31,667 nucleotides of DNA, taken from assembly GCA_964523795.1 (NCBI GenBank), contig CAZGAO010000063.1, positions 1 through 31,667 of the forward strand, in the 5' to 3' direction. The notes under the pieces are model-generated. The model was given only the letters and a program-made list of their open reading frames with translations. It searched no databases and was not told the origin of the DNA. Positions 9,447 through 16,454 of this stretch are shown one piece after another. The translations under genes were made by a program, and so were the position numbers. How positions within the stretch are numbered: position 1 is the stretch's first letter; each line of letters starts with the position of its first letter. The stretch comes from SABY01 sp964523795 (GTDB lineage: Bacteria > Bacteroidota > Bacteroidia > Bacteroidales > 4484-276).

Positions 9447-10130
9447 TTAATCCACTTTAAGATAGGGCGATTGGGTAAAAGCCTGATTGATATTGTAGTC
9501 AAGCCTTTGCTGTGTGCTTGCAGCACCGGCTCCCAGCAAACCGTTAATATCGCCAGTCCAAATGGTTGGAACACTATCCGTTTCGGCGGTGGCGTTGCGC
9601 ACATCGTGCATATTCATAATAAGTGTGCCCACAGTATAGCTCGACACGTAAGTACCACCCCAGTATGGCGGATAGTACCAGCCCCAGCCACCGTAGTAGT
9701 CTGTATTTTTGTAGTACCATCCCCAGCCCCAATCCCAATAATAGTAGGGGTAGTACGAATAAACGTAGGTATTTTTGGTGGCCATGGCCGAAACGGTGAT
9801 AGCTACATCAGGTTGGTTGTTTTCGGGGTCAGCCTCAAAGGTGTAGCCATAGGCATTCATGTTATCTTTTACCAAGCCAAGAATCTGCTTGTCAAAGTCA
9901 CGCGAGAGATCCACATTGGCATCTTCGTCGAGTGTATCCTTGATATGTACCACCGAATCGTAGAGGTAGTAAGTTTTTAATTGACCGTAGTCAAATTCCT
10001 GATCGTATGCAGTGCTTACCAAATCCAGATCGGCATACGAAACATCGTCGCCCGGATAGCAGGAGGTAAAAAATACCGATACAAAAAGTACGGCAAAAGC
10101 GGATAATGTGATAAATGATCGTTTGTTCAT
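9447..10130 (-). CDS. DUF4136 family lipoprotein with Tyr/Trp-rich insert
   Basis: A 227-residue lipoprotein. The signal sequence ends in a lipobox FFTSC with the lipidated Cys at residue 24. The body has the DUF4136 layout: an FDYGQLKTYYL strand near 46-57, a DPENNQPDVAITVSA segment near 101-115, and a C-terminal helix (RLDYNINQAFTQSPY). Between about residues 122 and 162 is an insert made almost entirely of Tyr, Trp, Gly and Pro, as often seen in Bacteroidota members of this family. The role is unknown; it is presumably anchored in the outer membrane. It is the first gene of a likely two-gene unit with the barrel protein and is divergent from the DUF3124 gene, with 246 bp between them. Confidence 0.8.
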   Translation of the reverse strand: MNKRSFITLSAFAVLFVSVFFTSCYPGDDVSYADLDLVSTAYDQEFDYGQLKTYYLYDSVVHIKDTLDEDANVDLSRDFDKQILGLVKDNMNAYGYTFEADPENNQPDVAITVSAMATKNTYVYSYYPYYYWDWGWGWYYKNTDYYGGWGWYYPPYWGGTYVSSYTVGTLIMNMHDVRNATAETDSVPTIWTGDINGLLGAGAASTQQRLDYNINQAFTQSPYLKVD

Positions 10131-10317
10131 AAAGCGTTTTTTATTATAATCCTATAAATATCAAATTTCAAAATATGTTCAATGCCGACCCAATTATAAT
10201 TTTCTCTGCAAGGGCAGCGAAGAAAACTTATTAAATACAGCCAAATATTAGCGCGCAAAATTAATATCATTTTTAACTCTGCTTTTTTAAGCCCTGTTAT
10301 TTTTATTAAAGATGAAT

Positions 10318-10351
10318 TTTGTATCCACCTGACTTTTTTTTAATAATTTTG
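10318..10351 (+). promoter_or_regulatory. Bacteroidota-type promoter for the DUF3124 gene
   Basis: TTTG at 10318-10321, then 22 nt, then TAATTTTG at 10344-10351. This matches the -33 TTTG / -7 TAnnTTTG pattern of the Bacteroidota primary sigma factor, with spacing 1 nt above the usual range. It sits 25 bp upstream of the DUF3124 ATG. Confidence 0.5.
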
Positions 10352-10376
10352 GTGAAATTCAAAATCGTAAAGGACA

Positions 10377-10988
10377 ATGAAATATCCAGACAATTTTTTA
10401 AACAGCTACAATCACAGGCAGGCAGGCAAAGCCTTCCTATCCGGGATAAAAAGTTTATTGATAATAAATATTGCCGGCCTGATGCTACTATTTACCAATG
10501 CCTGCAATGCACCCCGCGAAAGACAGGAGCCATCCATAAAAATAGCCAACGAGTATCTTGAAATTAATAAGGAAATATTTAAAAACCTGATGCTGGTTAA
10601 GGGCGAGGTGATTTACGTGCCGGTGTATTCGGATATTTACGGAACTGATGTGAGCAAAAAAATAAAACTATCGGCTACCCTTAGCATTCGTAATACGGAT
10701 ATGGAAAACGAAATTATTGTGAGCCTGGTGGATTACTACGATACTCACGGCAAGCGCATTAAACATTATCTCGAAAGCCCCATCAAGCTCAGGCCGCTGC
10801 AAACGGTTAGCTATCTGGTGCCATACAAGGAAGCCGAAGGAGGCATTGGTGCCAACTTTATTGTTGAATGGGTTTCGGAACAGGAAGTTACCGAGCCGGT
10901 GGTGGAGGCTGTAATGATAGGCACCTCTTCGGCACTGGGTATTTCGTTTGTGTGCGATGGAAAGGTGCTTAAGTACATTAACCGTTAG
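10377..10988 (+). CDS. DUF3124 family lipoprotein
   Basis: A 203-residue protein with a basic N-region, a hydrophobic segment at about 25-40 and a lipobox-like FTNAC (Cys43), so probably a lipoprotein with a long leader. Residues about 75-200 match DUF3124 by eye: IYVPVYSDIY, KLSATLSIRNTD, SLVDYYDTHGKRIKHYL, GANFIVEW and EAVMIGTSSALGISFVCDG. The function of DUF3124 is not known to me. The start is supported by AGGA at 10371-10374, three bases before the ATG at 10377, and by a good promoter just upstream. Transcribed alone, divergent from the DUF4136 gene. Confidence 0.85.
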   Translation: MKYPDNFLNSYNHRQAGKAFLSGIKSLLIINIAGLMLLFTNACNAPRERQEPSIKIANEYLEINKEIFKNLMLVKGEVIYVPVYSDIYGTDVSKKIKLSATLSIRNTDMENEIIVSLVDYYDTHGKRIKHYLESPIKLRPLQTVSYLVPYKEAEGGIGANFIVEWVSEQEVTEPVVEAVMIGTSSALGISFVCDGKVLKYINR

Positions 10989-11028
10989 TAGGCGGGATAA
11001 AATCATGAAAACTACATTATTTTTATAC

Positions 11029-11036
11029 TATCTTTG
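11029..11036 (+). promoter_or_regulatory. Candidate -7 box for the toxin-antitoxin pair
   Basis: TATCTTTG fits TAnnTTTG and lies 15 bp before the antitoxin ATG at 11052. No clear TTTG was seen about 20 bp further upstream, so only half of the promoter is supported. Confidence 0.35.
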
Positions 11037-11051
11037 ATAAAATAAATTTTT

Positions 11052-11303
11052 ATGAATACAATGAGAACAATACAACTGAATATCCCTGATTCCCTTGATA
11101 TCGATGACCGGGAAGCAAAGATGTTACTTGTGTCAAGACTTTATGAACGGGGAAAACTTACACTCGGGCAGGGGGCTGCAATTGTTGGTTTATCCAAAAC
11201 TACCTTTATGGAATTATTGGCAGATTATGGTGTTTCCCTTATAAACCATGATGTTTCAGAACTGGATACAGATATCAAAAATGCAAAGAATTATAGTATC
11301 TGA
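11052..11303 (+). CDS. UPF0175 family antitoxin
   Basis: An 83-residue protein of the UPF0175 family. It shows the IPDSLDIDDREAKMLLVSRLYERGKLTLGQGAAIVGLSKTTFMELLADYGVSL pattern in pieces: an N-terminal strand, then a helix-turn-helix-like region at about 35-62. Members are paired with DUF3368 or other PIN-type genes, where they act as antitoxin and DNA-binding autorepressor. Here the 3' end overlaps the DUF3368 gene by 23 bp, the usual TA arrangement. A second ATG at codon 4 (11061) is possible. Confidence 0.88.
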   Translation: MNTMRTIQLNIPDSLDIDDREAKMLLVSRLYERGKLTLGQGAAIVGLSKTTFMELLADYGVSLINHDVSELDTDIKNAKNYSI

Positions 11304-11736
11304 TACAAGTTGCCTTATTTTATTAGACAAAATAGGCCGGATTGATCTGCTAAGTTTATTATTTAATTCAGTAACCATTACAACAGTAATTGCTAAAGAA
11401 TTTGGAAAAGAATTACCTTCCTTTATTAAAATCACAGATCCCCAAAATCAAATTTATCAAAAAATACTTGAAGGATTTTTAGATCCTGGTGAATCGAGTG
11501 CAATTGCACTTGCTTTAGAATCGGATGATTGCCTTTTGATAATAGATGAAGCAAAGGGTCGCCGCAAAGCACGGCAATTAAAGTTAAATGTTACCGGGAC
11601 TATTGGAATTCTGATCACTGCAAAAGAAAAAGGACTGGTGAACTCAATCACAGTGATTTTTGACCAAATAAATAAAACTGATTTTAGAATTAGCGAGTCG
11701 CTGATTGATGAGGCAAAAAAAAATTGTAACGAGTGA
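11281..11736 (+). CDS. DUF3368 family PIN-like toxin
   Basis: About 151 residues, DUF3368, a PIN-domain-like putative ribonuclease. The N-terminal strand IIVSDTSCLILL carries the first acidic residue (D in VSDTS). A second acidic site is in the DPGESSAIALA helix (E), and a third is in LLIIDEAKGRRKA (D/E). C-terminal marks are GTIGILITAKEKGLV. These are the positions expected for metal binding in PIN folds. I chose the ATG at 11281 because the conserved strand begins there; a longer frame from 11248 adds 11 unrelated residues inside the antitoxin gene. Paired with the UPF0175 antitoxin. Followed by a perfect 16-bp hairpin, so the module ends at 11786. Confidence 0.88.
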   Translation: MQRIIVSDTSCLILLDKIGRIDLLSLLFNSVTITTVIAKEFGKELPSFIKITDPQNQIYQKILEGFLDPGESSAIALALESDDCLLIIDEAKGRRKARQLKLNVTGTIGILITAKEKGLVNSITVIFDQINKTDFRISESLIDEAKKNCNE

Positions 11737-11750
11737 TCATCGAAAAGTGG

Positions 11751-11786
11751 GTGTGAGTTTTCACCCATAAGGGTGAAAACTCACAC
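11751..11786. terminator. Perfect 16-bp hairpin after the toxin gene
   Basis: Arms 11751-11766 and 11771-11786 are perfect reverse complements around a 4-nt ATAA loop. It begins 14 bp after the DUF3368 stop. The stem is A+T/G+C mixed and is followed by TTCTCCTTCC rather than a clean T-run, so it may be a terminator or an mRNA 3' stabiliser. Confidence 0.55.
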
Positions 11787-12126
11787 TTCTCCTTCCTAAG
11801 TCAAATTACCCCATAGAGCAATATTTTAACTTTTTTGTTAAAATTTTTCACCCTCTTTTCATTCATAATCAAGCCATTTGAAAATGGGCACAAAATATAC
11901 TTATGCCTAAATTTGAAAAAGGCACGGCGATTGAATCGTGTTTTTTCTTTGAAAGGTAAATGGGTATGAAAACAAAAAAATACAATACAAAAACGATAAT
12001 GAATTTTAATGCTCGCTCAGCGGACGAAATTGACATGATAAATTCTCACCCAAAACCCTTCATTTGCCCCCAGCCCCTTTTAACCAATTTTTTAAAAAGC
12101 AATCCAAACAGTAAAAACTTCCGGCC
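11787..12126. other. Non-coding, A+T-rich leader of the GEVED gene
   Basis: No gene is firmly supported. A 54-codon frame runs from ATG 11966 to a TGA at 12128-12130 that overlaps the GEVED start as ATGA, but its composition (Lys/Asn/Pro-rich, no recognisable pattern) argues for chance or at most a leader peptide. The region also contains the poly-T stretch at 11828-11848. Confidence 0.4.
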
Positions 12127-12870
12127 ATGAAAAATACCCTCCTTGCATTGCTGGTTTTCGCCATCACCGGCTACGGAATTTCCCAATCCGATCAAACTTA
12201 TCCAATATCACATCCATACAAAAAAACCTTGCAGCAAAAACGCGAAAGACTTTCCTTGCAAATGGACTGCACTAACCAACAAAACACAAAACACTTTGCC
12301 CCCAGGAATTATGGCAAAATGAACACACCGTATTTTTTGGGCTTTGTTGAGCAAATAGAACCCCCAAGCAACGAAGAATATGATTTTGGTGATGCGCCCG
12401 ATGCCTCCTACCCTACCCTGATAGCCCATGACGGTGCCCGGCATTTTATGGACAGCCGCACTTTTTTGGGTAAAACTGTGGATGGCGAAGCCGATGGCAT
12501 ACCTACGCCTGCCGCCAATGGCGATGATTTGAACGGCATGTACGATGAAGACGGAGTACGCTTTGGTGATCATTTCGCTGTGGGGCGAAGCACCGAAATT
12601 GAGGTGAGTGCCTCGGTAAATGGTTTTCTTAATGTTTGGCTCGACCTGGATATGAATGGGACTTGGGGCGATGCCAAAGATCACATTTTTATCAATGAAG
12701 CATTAAAGCCCGGATCCAATGTGCTCACCATTACGATTCCGCCGGGTAATCCAACGGGTACTACCTATCTTCGCTTTCGCTTCGACACCGTTGGAAACTT
12801 AAGCTTTACCGGCATTGCCTCAAATGGTGAAGTAGAGGATTACAAAATTACTATCCATCCGGAGGAATAG
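12127..12870 (+). CDS. Secreted GEVED-domain protein
   Basis: A 247-residue secreted protein. A signal peptide covers about 1-19 (MKNTLLALLVFAITG..., cleavage near GISQ). At about 92-145 is the YDFGDAPD...GARHF...LGKTVDGEADG...NGDDLNGMYDEDGV pattern. It is followed by a GEVED domain of about 80 residues (NVWLDLDMNGTWGD...GEVEDYKI) at the C-terminus. This pair of motifs is usually a repeat within very large adhesins or surface proteins; here it is almost the whole protein. No T9SS sorting domain, lipobox or membrane anchor is seen, so it is probably released or periplasmic. The D-rich loops suggest calcium binding (inference). Isolated gene, plus strand, no operon partner. Confidence 0.82.
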   Translation: MKNTLLALLVFAITGYGISQSDQTYPISHPYKKTLQQKRERLSLQMDCTNQQNTKHFAPRNYGKMNTPYFLGFVEQIEPPSNEEYDFGDAPDASYPTLIAHDGARHFMDSRTFLGKTVDGEADGIPTPAANGDDLNGMYDEDGVRFGDHFAVGRSTEIEVSASVNGFLNVWLDLDMNGTWGDAKDHIFINEALKPGSNVLTITIPPGNPTGTTYLRFRFDTVGNLSFTGIASNGEVEDYKITIHPEE

Positions 12871-13294
12871 GGAAATCGCTCTCCGTTAATTGTTGAGTGA
12901 AGCGAAATCCTCGCCATAAGCGGGATTATTTGACCCAAAGCAGAGATTGCTGAGCCGCCCAAATTGGGCGGCTGTACATTCTTCTGCTTGCTATTGTGAT
13001 GTGCTTTATCTTTATCGGCATTTTTCATCTTTCATCATTTGTTATCCTATATTTGTCCTCAAAAATAGAATATTTTCAAATCTAAGCCTGTGCATGCTTA
13101 TCATTTATCTCACCAACCTTAGTAGAAAATTTTCCTGCGAGAAAAATCAACCTTACCTTATTTCATAAATTTCGAATAATGGTTTTAATAAGGCCACCAT
13201 CAACAAGCTCCGGGATAAAATGATGCACTCAGCCCCAGGCTTTCGAGCGTCCGAAGGATCTCGAAACGCCAAAAAAAATACCTTGCCCGTACAG
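12871..13294. other. Non-coding spacer with a hairpin
   Basis: Convergent spacer between the GEVED gene and hydE. It contains a 10-bp palindrome at 12953-12973 (AGCCGCCCAA / TTGGGCGGCT), a good candidate for a bidirectional transcription stop although the T-rich tail is weak. Short frames seen at 12947-13168 and 13153-13386 lack family resemblance and are not called. Confidence 0.5.
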
Positions 13295-14380
13295 CTAAAT
13301 CCGCTCCCTGTAATGTCGCGAGTCGCCCCATTCGTAGGGCGACCACACGCATCCTGCTTTGGCAATGGCTTCGCTAAGCTTTTCAAGACTTACATCGGTT
13401 TCCTCGTGAAGGTTGGGTTTGTTAGCATATAGCAGGTAGCCTTCACGGTATTTGAGCGGAGTAAGATTGGGCATAATAACATTGGCTCCCACTTTTAGAG
13501 CAAACTCACGACCTTCGGGATGAAGCGTTTGCATGGCGGTAGTAGCGGCAATATTGATGGTGGGCATCATTATACGAAGCAGAGCTACTATTTTCATCGA
13601 AAGTTCAAATCGTAACGCTTTGGGCAAAAGTTGATGCGCATACTTAAATAGCGGAGTGGCTTCGTGCTCGATGTAAGGCCCCATGCCTACCATGTCGATG
13701 TCCATCTTTTTGATAAACAAAAGGTCGTTAACCAGATCATCGAGGCTCTGAAAAGGCAGGCCAATCATCACGCCTGTTCCTACCTGATAAGCTGTTTTGC
13801 GTAATAGTTCGAGTGCCTCGATGCGCTTTTCAAAACTATGCAATTCATCGTTGGGATGCAGTTTTTTATACAAGTCAGGATTGGAGGCTTCGATACGCAG
13901 GAGGTAGCGATGCGCGCCGCACTCGCGCCACAGGCGGTAGGTTTCTTCGCTTTGCTCACCCATCGAAAGAGTAACGTGCAGTTTGCCCTCTGTTTGTTCG
14001 CTTATCTTGCGCAAGAGTTCAGCCACCTTATTCACAAAATAGCTATCGCTGCGTTCGCCCGATTGGATGACCAGCGAGCCAAAACGTTTTTCAAAGGCAA
14101 GCCTGGCAGCGGCCAGCACTTCCTCATCTTCGAGGGTGTATCGATCTACCGCTTTATTGTTGCGCCTTACGCCGCAATAGAAGCAGTTTTTCGCACAGCG
14201 GTTCGAGTATTCTATCAGACCTCGGTAATATACTTTGTTGCCTACATGTTTTTGTTTTACAAGTGCGGCATAATCGTACAAATACTGTAATTGTTCGCCC
14301 TCCAGAGCCAATGCTTCGCGTAGCTTGTCTTTATCTAAGTTCTTAAAATCCATCACAGCCAATTCTTCAAACTTTATCAA
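13295..14380 (-). CDS. hydE: [FeFe]-hydrogenase maturase HydE (radical SAM)
   Basis: A 361-residue radical SAM enzyme. The CxxxCxxC motif binding the 4Fe-4S cluster is at C62, C66 and C69 (SNRCAKNCFYCG). Downstream are SGERSD, EASNPDLYKKLHP, GVMIGLPFQSLDDL and GMGPYIEHEATPL, all typical of HydE, which helps build the dithiomethylamine-bearing 2Fe subcluster of the H-cluster. Length is normal. Taken from the TTG at 14380, the start overlaps the hydF stop as TTGA; an ATG at 14353 (10th codon) is an equally possible start. Co-transcribed downstream of hydF. HydG and the hydrogenase structural genes are not in the window. The pair implies H2 production or uptake in an anaerobic lifestyle. Confidence 0.92.
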   Translation of the reverse strand: MIKFEELAVMDFKNLDKDKLREALALEGEQLQYLYDYAALVKQKHVGNKVYYRGLIEYSNRCAKNCFYCGVRRNNKAVDRYTLEDEEVLAAARLAFEKRFGSLVIQSGERSDSYFVNKVAELLRKISEQTEGKLHVTLSMGEQSEETYRLWRECGAHRYLLRIEASNPDLYKKLHPNDELHSFEKRIEALELLRKTAYQVGTGVMIGLPFQSLDDLVNDLLFIKKMDIDMVGMGPYIEHEATPLFKYAHQLLPKALRFELSMKIVALLRIMMPTINIAATTAMQTLHPEGREFALKVGANVIMPNLTPLKYREGYLLYANKPNLHEETDVSLEKLSEAIAKAGCVWSPYEWGDSRHYRERI

Positions 14381-15603
14381 ACGCTTTTATTTTCCATTTC
14401 CTTCTTTATAAAAGGAGCTATGGCACGGTGGTAAATACCATGCACGTAGGCGATAGCCATGCCGTAGTTGCTAACATCCACGCCCGCTTCGATGGCTGGC
14501 TTTAGGCGATTGGCAATTTGTTTACGGGTAATCATACATCCGCCACATTGAATAACCATTGCATAATTATGAATATTTTCAGGCAGGTCGTCCAGCCCAG
14601 CCACTACCTCATATTTCAGCTTGCAGCCCGTGAACTTGTTGAGCCAACCAGGGATTTTTATCCGTCCGATATCATCGCAGGACACATGGTGGGTACACGA
14701 TTCGAGAATTAGCACTTTATCACCTTCTTTGAGTTTAGATAAATAAGGAGTGCCATTAACATAATTCGCAAAGTCGCCCTTGTGCCGTGCCAGCATAATG
14801 CTAAAGCTGCTTAACGGAATATCGGCAGGCACCAACTTATTCACCTTTTCAAAAACCTGACTATCCGTTATAACCAGGGCAGGCCTGGGGCTGGCATATT
14901 GGATATAGCCATCAAGTTCGCTTTCTTTAAGCACGATGGCAATGGCATTGTTGTCGAGGATGTCGCGGATGGCCTGCATCTGTGGCAAAATCATACGTCC
15001 CTCAGGAGCCTCTGTGTCGATGGGTGTTACCAGCACCACGATGTCGCCGGAGGAAATAATATCGCCCAGCAAAGAATCGGATTGGTAGGCGGTTTCGGGC
15101 ATCAGTTTTTGCATCAGCACCACTACCTCTTCCATGTTCACCGGATCATTTGTACTAAAATCAACAATCGGGCATTTGATTTTTTCGCTTAGCTGTGTTT
15201 TGAAATCCGCCGAAAGGGGCATCTGATCTTTTTTGTTGTGGATAACAAAATAGGGAATGTCATATTTGCGGAAGTCGGCAATCAGTTTTTCTTCATAATC
15301 GCCAAAGGTGTTATGGGTGATGACCAACATGGCCAGGTCGATAGTTTTGAGACTTGCGTTGGTTTTGGCCATGCGCTTTTTTCCCAGCTCGCCCGAATCG
15401 TCGATACCCGCAGTATCCACCAACACCGATGCGCCAATGCCGGGTATCTCGATAGATTTTTTCACCGGATCGGTGGTTGTGCCGGCGATATCCGAAACGA
15501 TGGCTATTTCCTGCCCGGCCAGTACATTAATGATGGAGCTTTTGCCATTATTTCGTCGGCCAAAAATTCCGATATGGGGTTTGGAGGCTTTTCCTTTGCT
15601 CAT
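14377..15603 (-). CDS. hydF: [FeFe]-hydrogenase maturation GTPase HydF
   Basis: A 408-residue GTPase and Fe-S scaffold that receives the 2Fe precursor and hands it to HydA. The GTPase domain (1 to about 170) has P-loop GRRNNGKSS (15-23), switch I GTTTDP, DTAGI (63-67) and NKKD (123-126). The dimerisation region follows. The C-terminal cluster domain has CTH (C303, H305), and CGGC (C353, C356) 47 residues later, matching the CxH...CxxC ligand pattern of HydF. All expected elements are intact. First gene of a two-gene hydF-hydE unit. A TACATTTG box on the minus strand (15643-15636), 33 bp before the ATG, may be its -7 element. Confidence 0.93.
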   Translation of the reverse strand: MSKGKASKPHIGIFGRRNNGKSSIINVLAGQEIAIVSDIAGTTTDPVKKSIEIPGIGASVLVDTAGIDDSGELGKKRMAKTNASLKTIDLAMLVITHNTFGDYEEKLIADFRKYDIPYFVIHNKKDQMPLSADFKTQLSEKIKCPIVDFSTNDPVNMEEVVVLMQKLMPETAYQSDSLLGDIISSGDIVVLVTPIDTEAPEGRMILPQMQAIRDILDNNAIAIVLKESELDGYIQYASPRPALVITDSQVFEKVNKLVPADIPLSSFSIMLARHKGDFANYVNGTPYLSKLKEGDKVLILESCTHHVSCDDIGRIKIPGWLNKFTGCKLKYEVVAGLDDLPENIHNYAMVIQCGGCMITRKQIANRLKPAIEAGVDVSNYGMAIAYVHGIYHRAIAPFIKKEMENKSV

Positions 15604-15635
15604 ATTTATTTTAAATTTTAAAATAGCAAACGATG

Positions 15636-15643
15636 CAAATGTA
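15636..15643 (-). promoter_or_regulatory. Candidate -7 box for hydFE
   Basis: Read on the minus strand the sequence is TACATTTG, fitting TAnnTTTG, 32 bp before the hydF ATG. An ATTG lies about 25 nt further upstream, which is longer than the usual spacing, so support is partial. Confidence 0.3.
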
Positions 15644-15785
15644 GCTATGTTGCTAATAATGCTAAGAGCAATTTTGGAGGATTTGAGAGATTATGGAATG
15701 TCTAAAAATAAAGTAATGATTTTGATAAGAATATGATAAGATCGGGCAGAATGAAAGGATAAGTGCGGGTAACTATTTGTTAGCT

Positions 15786-16454
15786 TTATTCCCGAAACAA
15801 ATTGTTTTCGAGGGCATATTTTACCAGGCCGGCGGTATTGCGTGCTCCGGTTTTTTCGAGCAGGTTACGGCGGTGTGCATCTACGGTGCGTACGCTGATA
15901 AATAGTTTTTGAGCAATTTCGTAGTTGGTAAACTCCTGCACGATAAGGTTGAGTACATCTTTTTCGCGTCGGGTAAGGGGAATGGCTTCGCCGGCAATTT
16001 TATCGTTTTTGTATTGCTTGCGCACCATGGTTTGCATGATGACATCTTTTACCTCATCGCTAAAATAGTTGCTCCCCGAAACAATGGTGTCGATGGCTGA
16101 AACCAACTCTTCCTGGCCTGAGTTTTTGAGGATGTAACCCATTGCCCCGGCATCGATCATTTTGCGGATATGCTCTTGCTCGTTGGTCATGGTTAAGGCA
16201 AGCACACGCGAATTCGGTTGATCTTTACTAATCTTTCGTGTGGCATCAATGCCGTCCATTAGTGGCATATTCACATCCATAATTACCAAATCGGGACGAA
16301 GCCTGGCCGTTAAGTCCAGTGCCATTTCGCCGTTTTCGGCCTCGCCAACAATTTCGTATTTCGACTCTGTCAGCAATAAAGAGCGCAAGCCATCACGAAT
16401 AATTTTGTGGTCATCGGCAAGCAAAATGCGAATTTTCTTTTCCTTGTTTGTCAT
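15786..16454 (-). CDS. NarL/LuxR-type response regulator
   Basis: A 222-residue DNA-binding response regulator. The receiver domain (8-125) has acidic pocket DD (15-16), phospho-Asp D60 (VIMDVNMPLMDG) and the conserved Lys in GYILKNSG. A linker leads to a LuxR-type HTH (about 154-215: LTRREKDVLNLI...YEIAQKLFISVRTVDAHRRNLLEKTGARN). The start ATG overlaps the stop of the upstream sensor kinase as ATGA, so the two are cotranslated and form a cognate two-component pair. Target genes are unknown. Confidence 0.93.
   Translation of the reverse strand: MTNKEKKIRILLADDHKIIRDGLRSLLLTESKYEIVGEAENGEMALDLTARLRPDLVIMDVNMPLMDGIDATRKISKDQPNSRVLALTMTNEQEHIRKMIDAGAMGYILKNSGQEELVSAIDTIVSGSNYFSDEVKDVIMQTMVRKQYKNDKIAGEAIPLTRREKDVLNLIVQEFTNYEIAQKLFISVRTVDAHRRNLLEKTGARNTAGLVKYALENNLFRE

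Noticed and set aside
11966..12130. 54-codon frame ending in ATGA overlap with the GEVED gene
   Set aside because: Low-complexity Lys/Asn start, Pro-rich end and no family pattern; could be a leader peptide but the evidence is only the overlap.
13153..13386. 77-codon minus-strand frame overlapping the hydE 3' end
   Set aside because: Out of frame with hydE, no start signal, no family resemblance.
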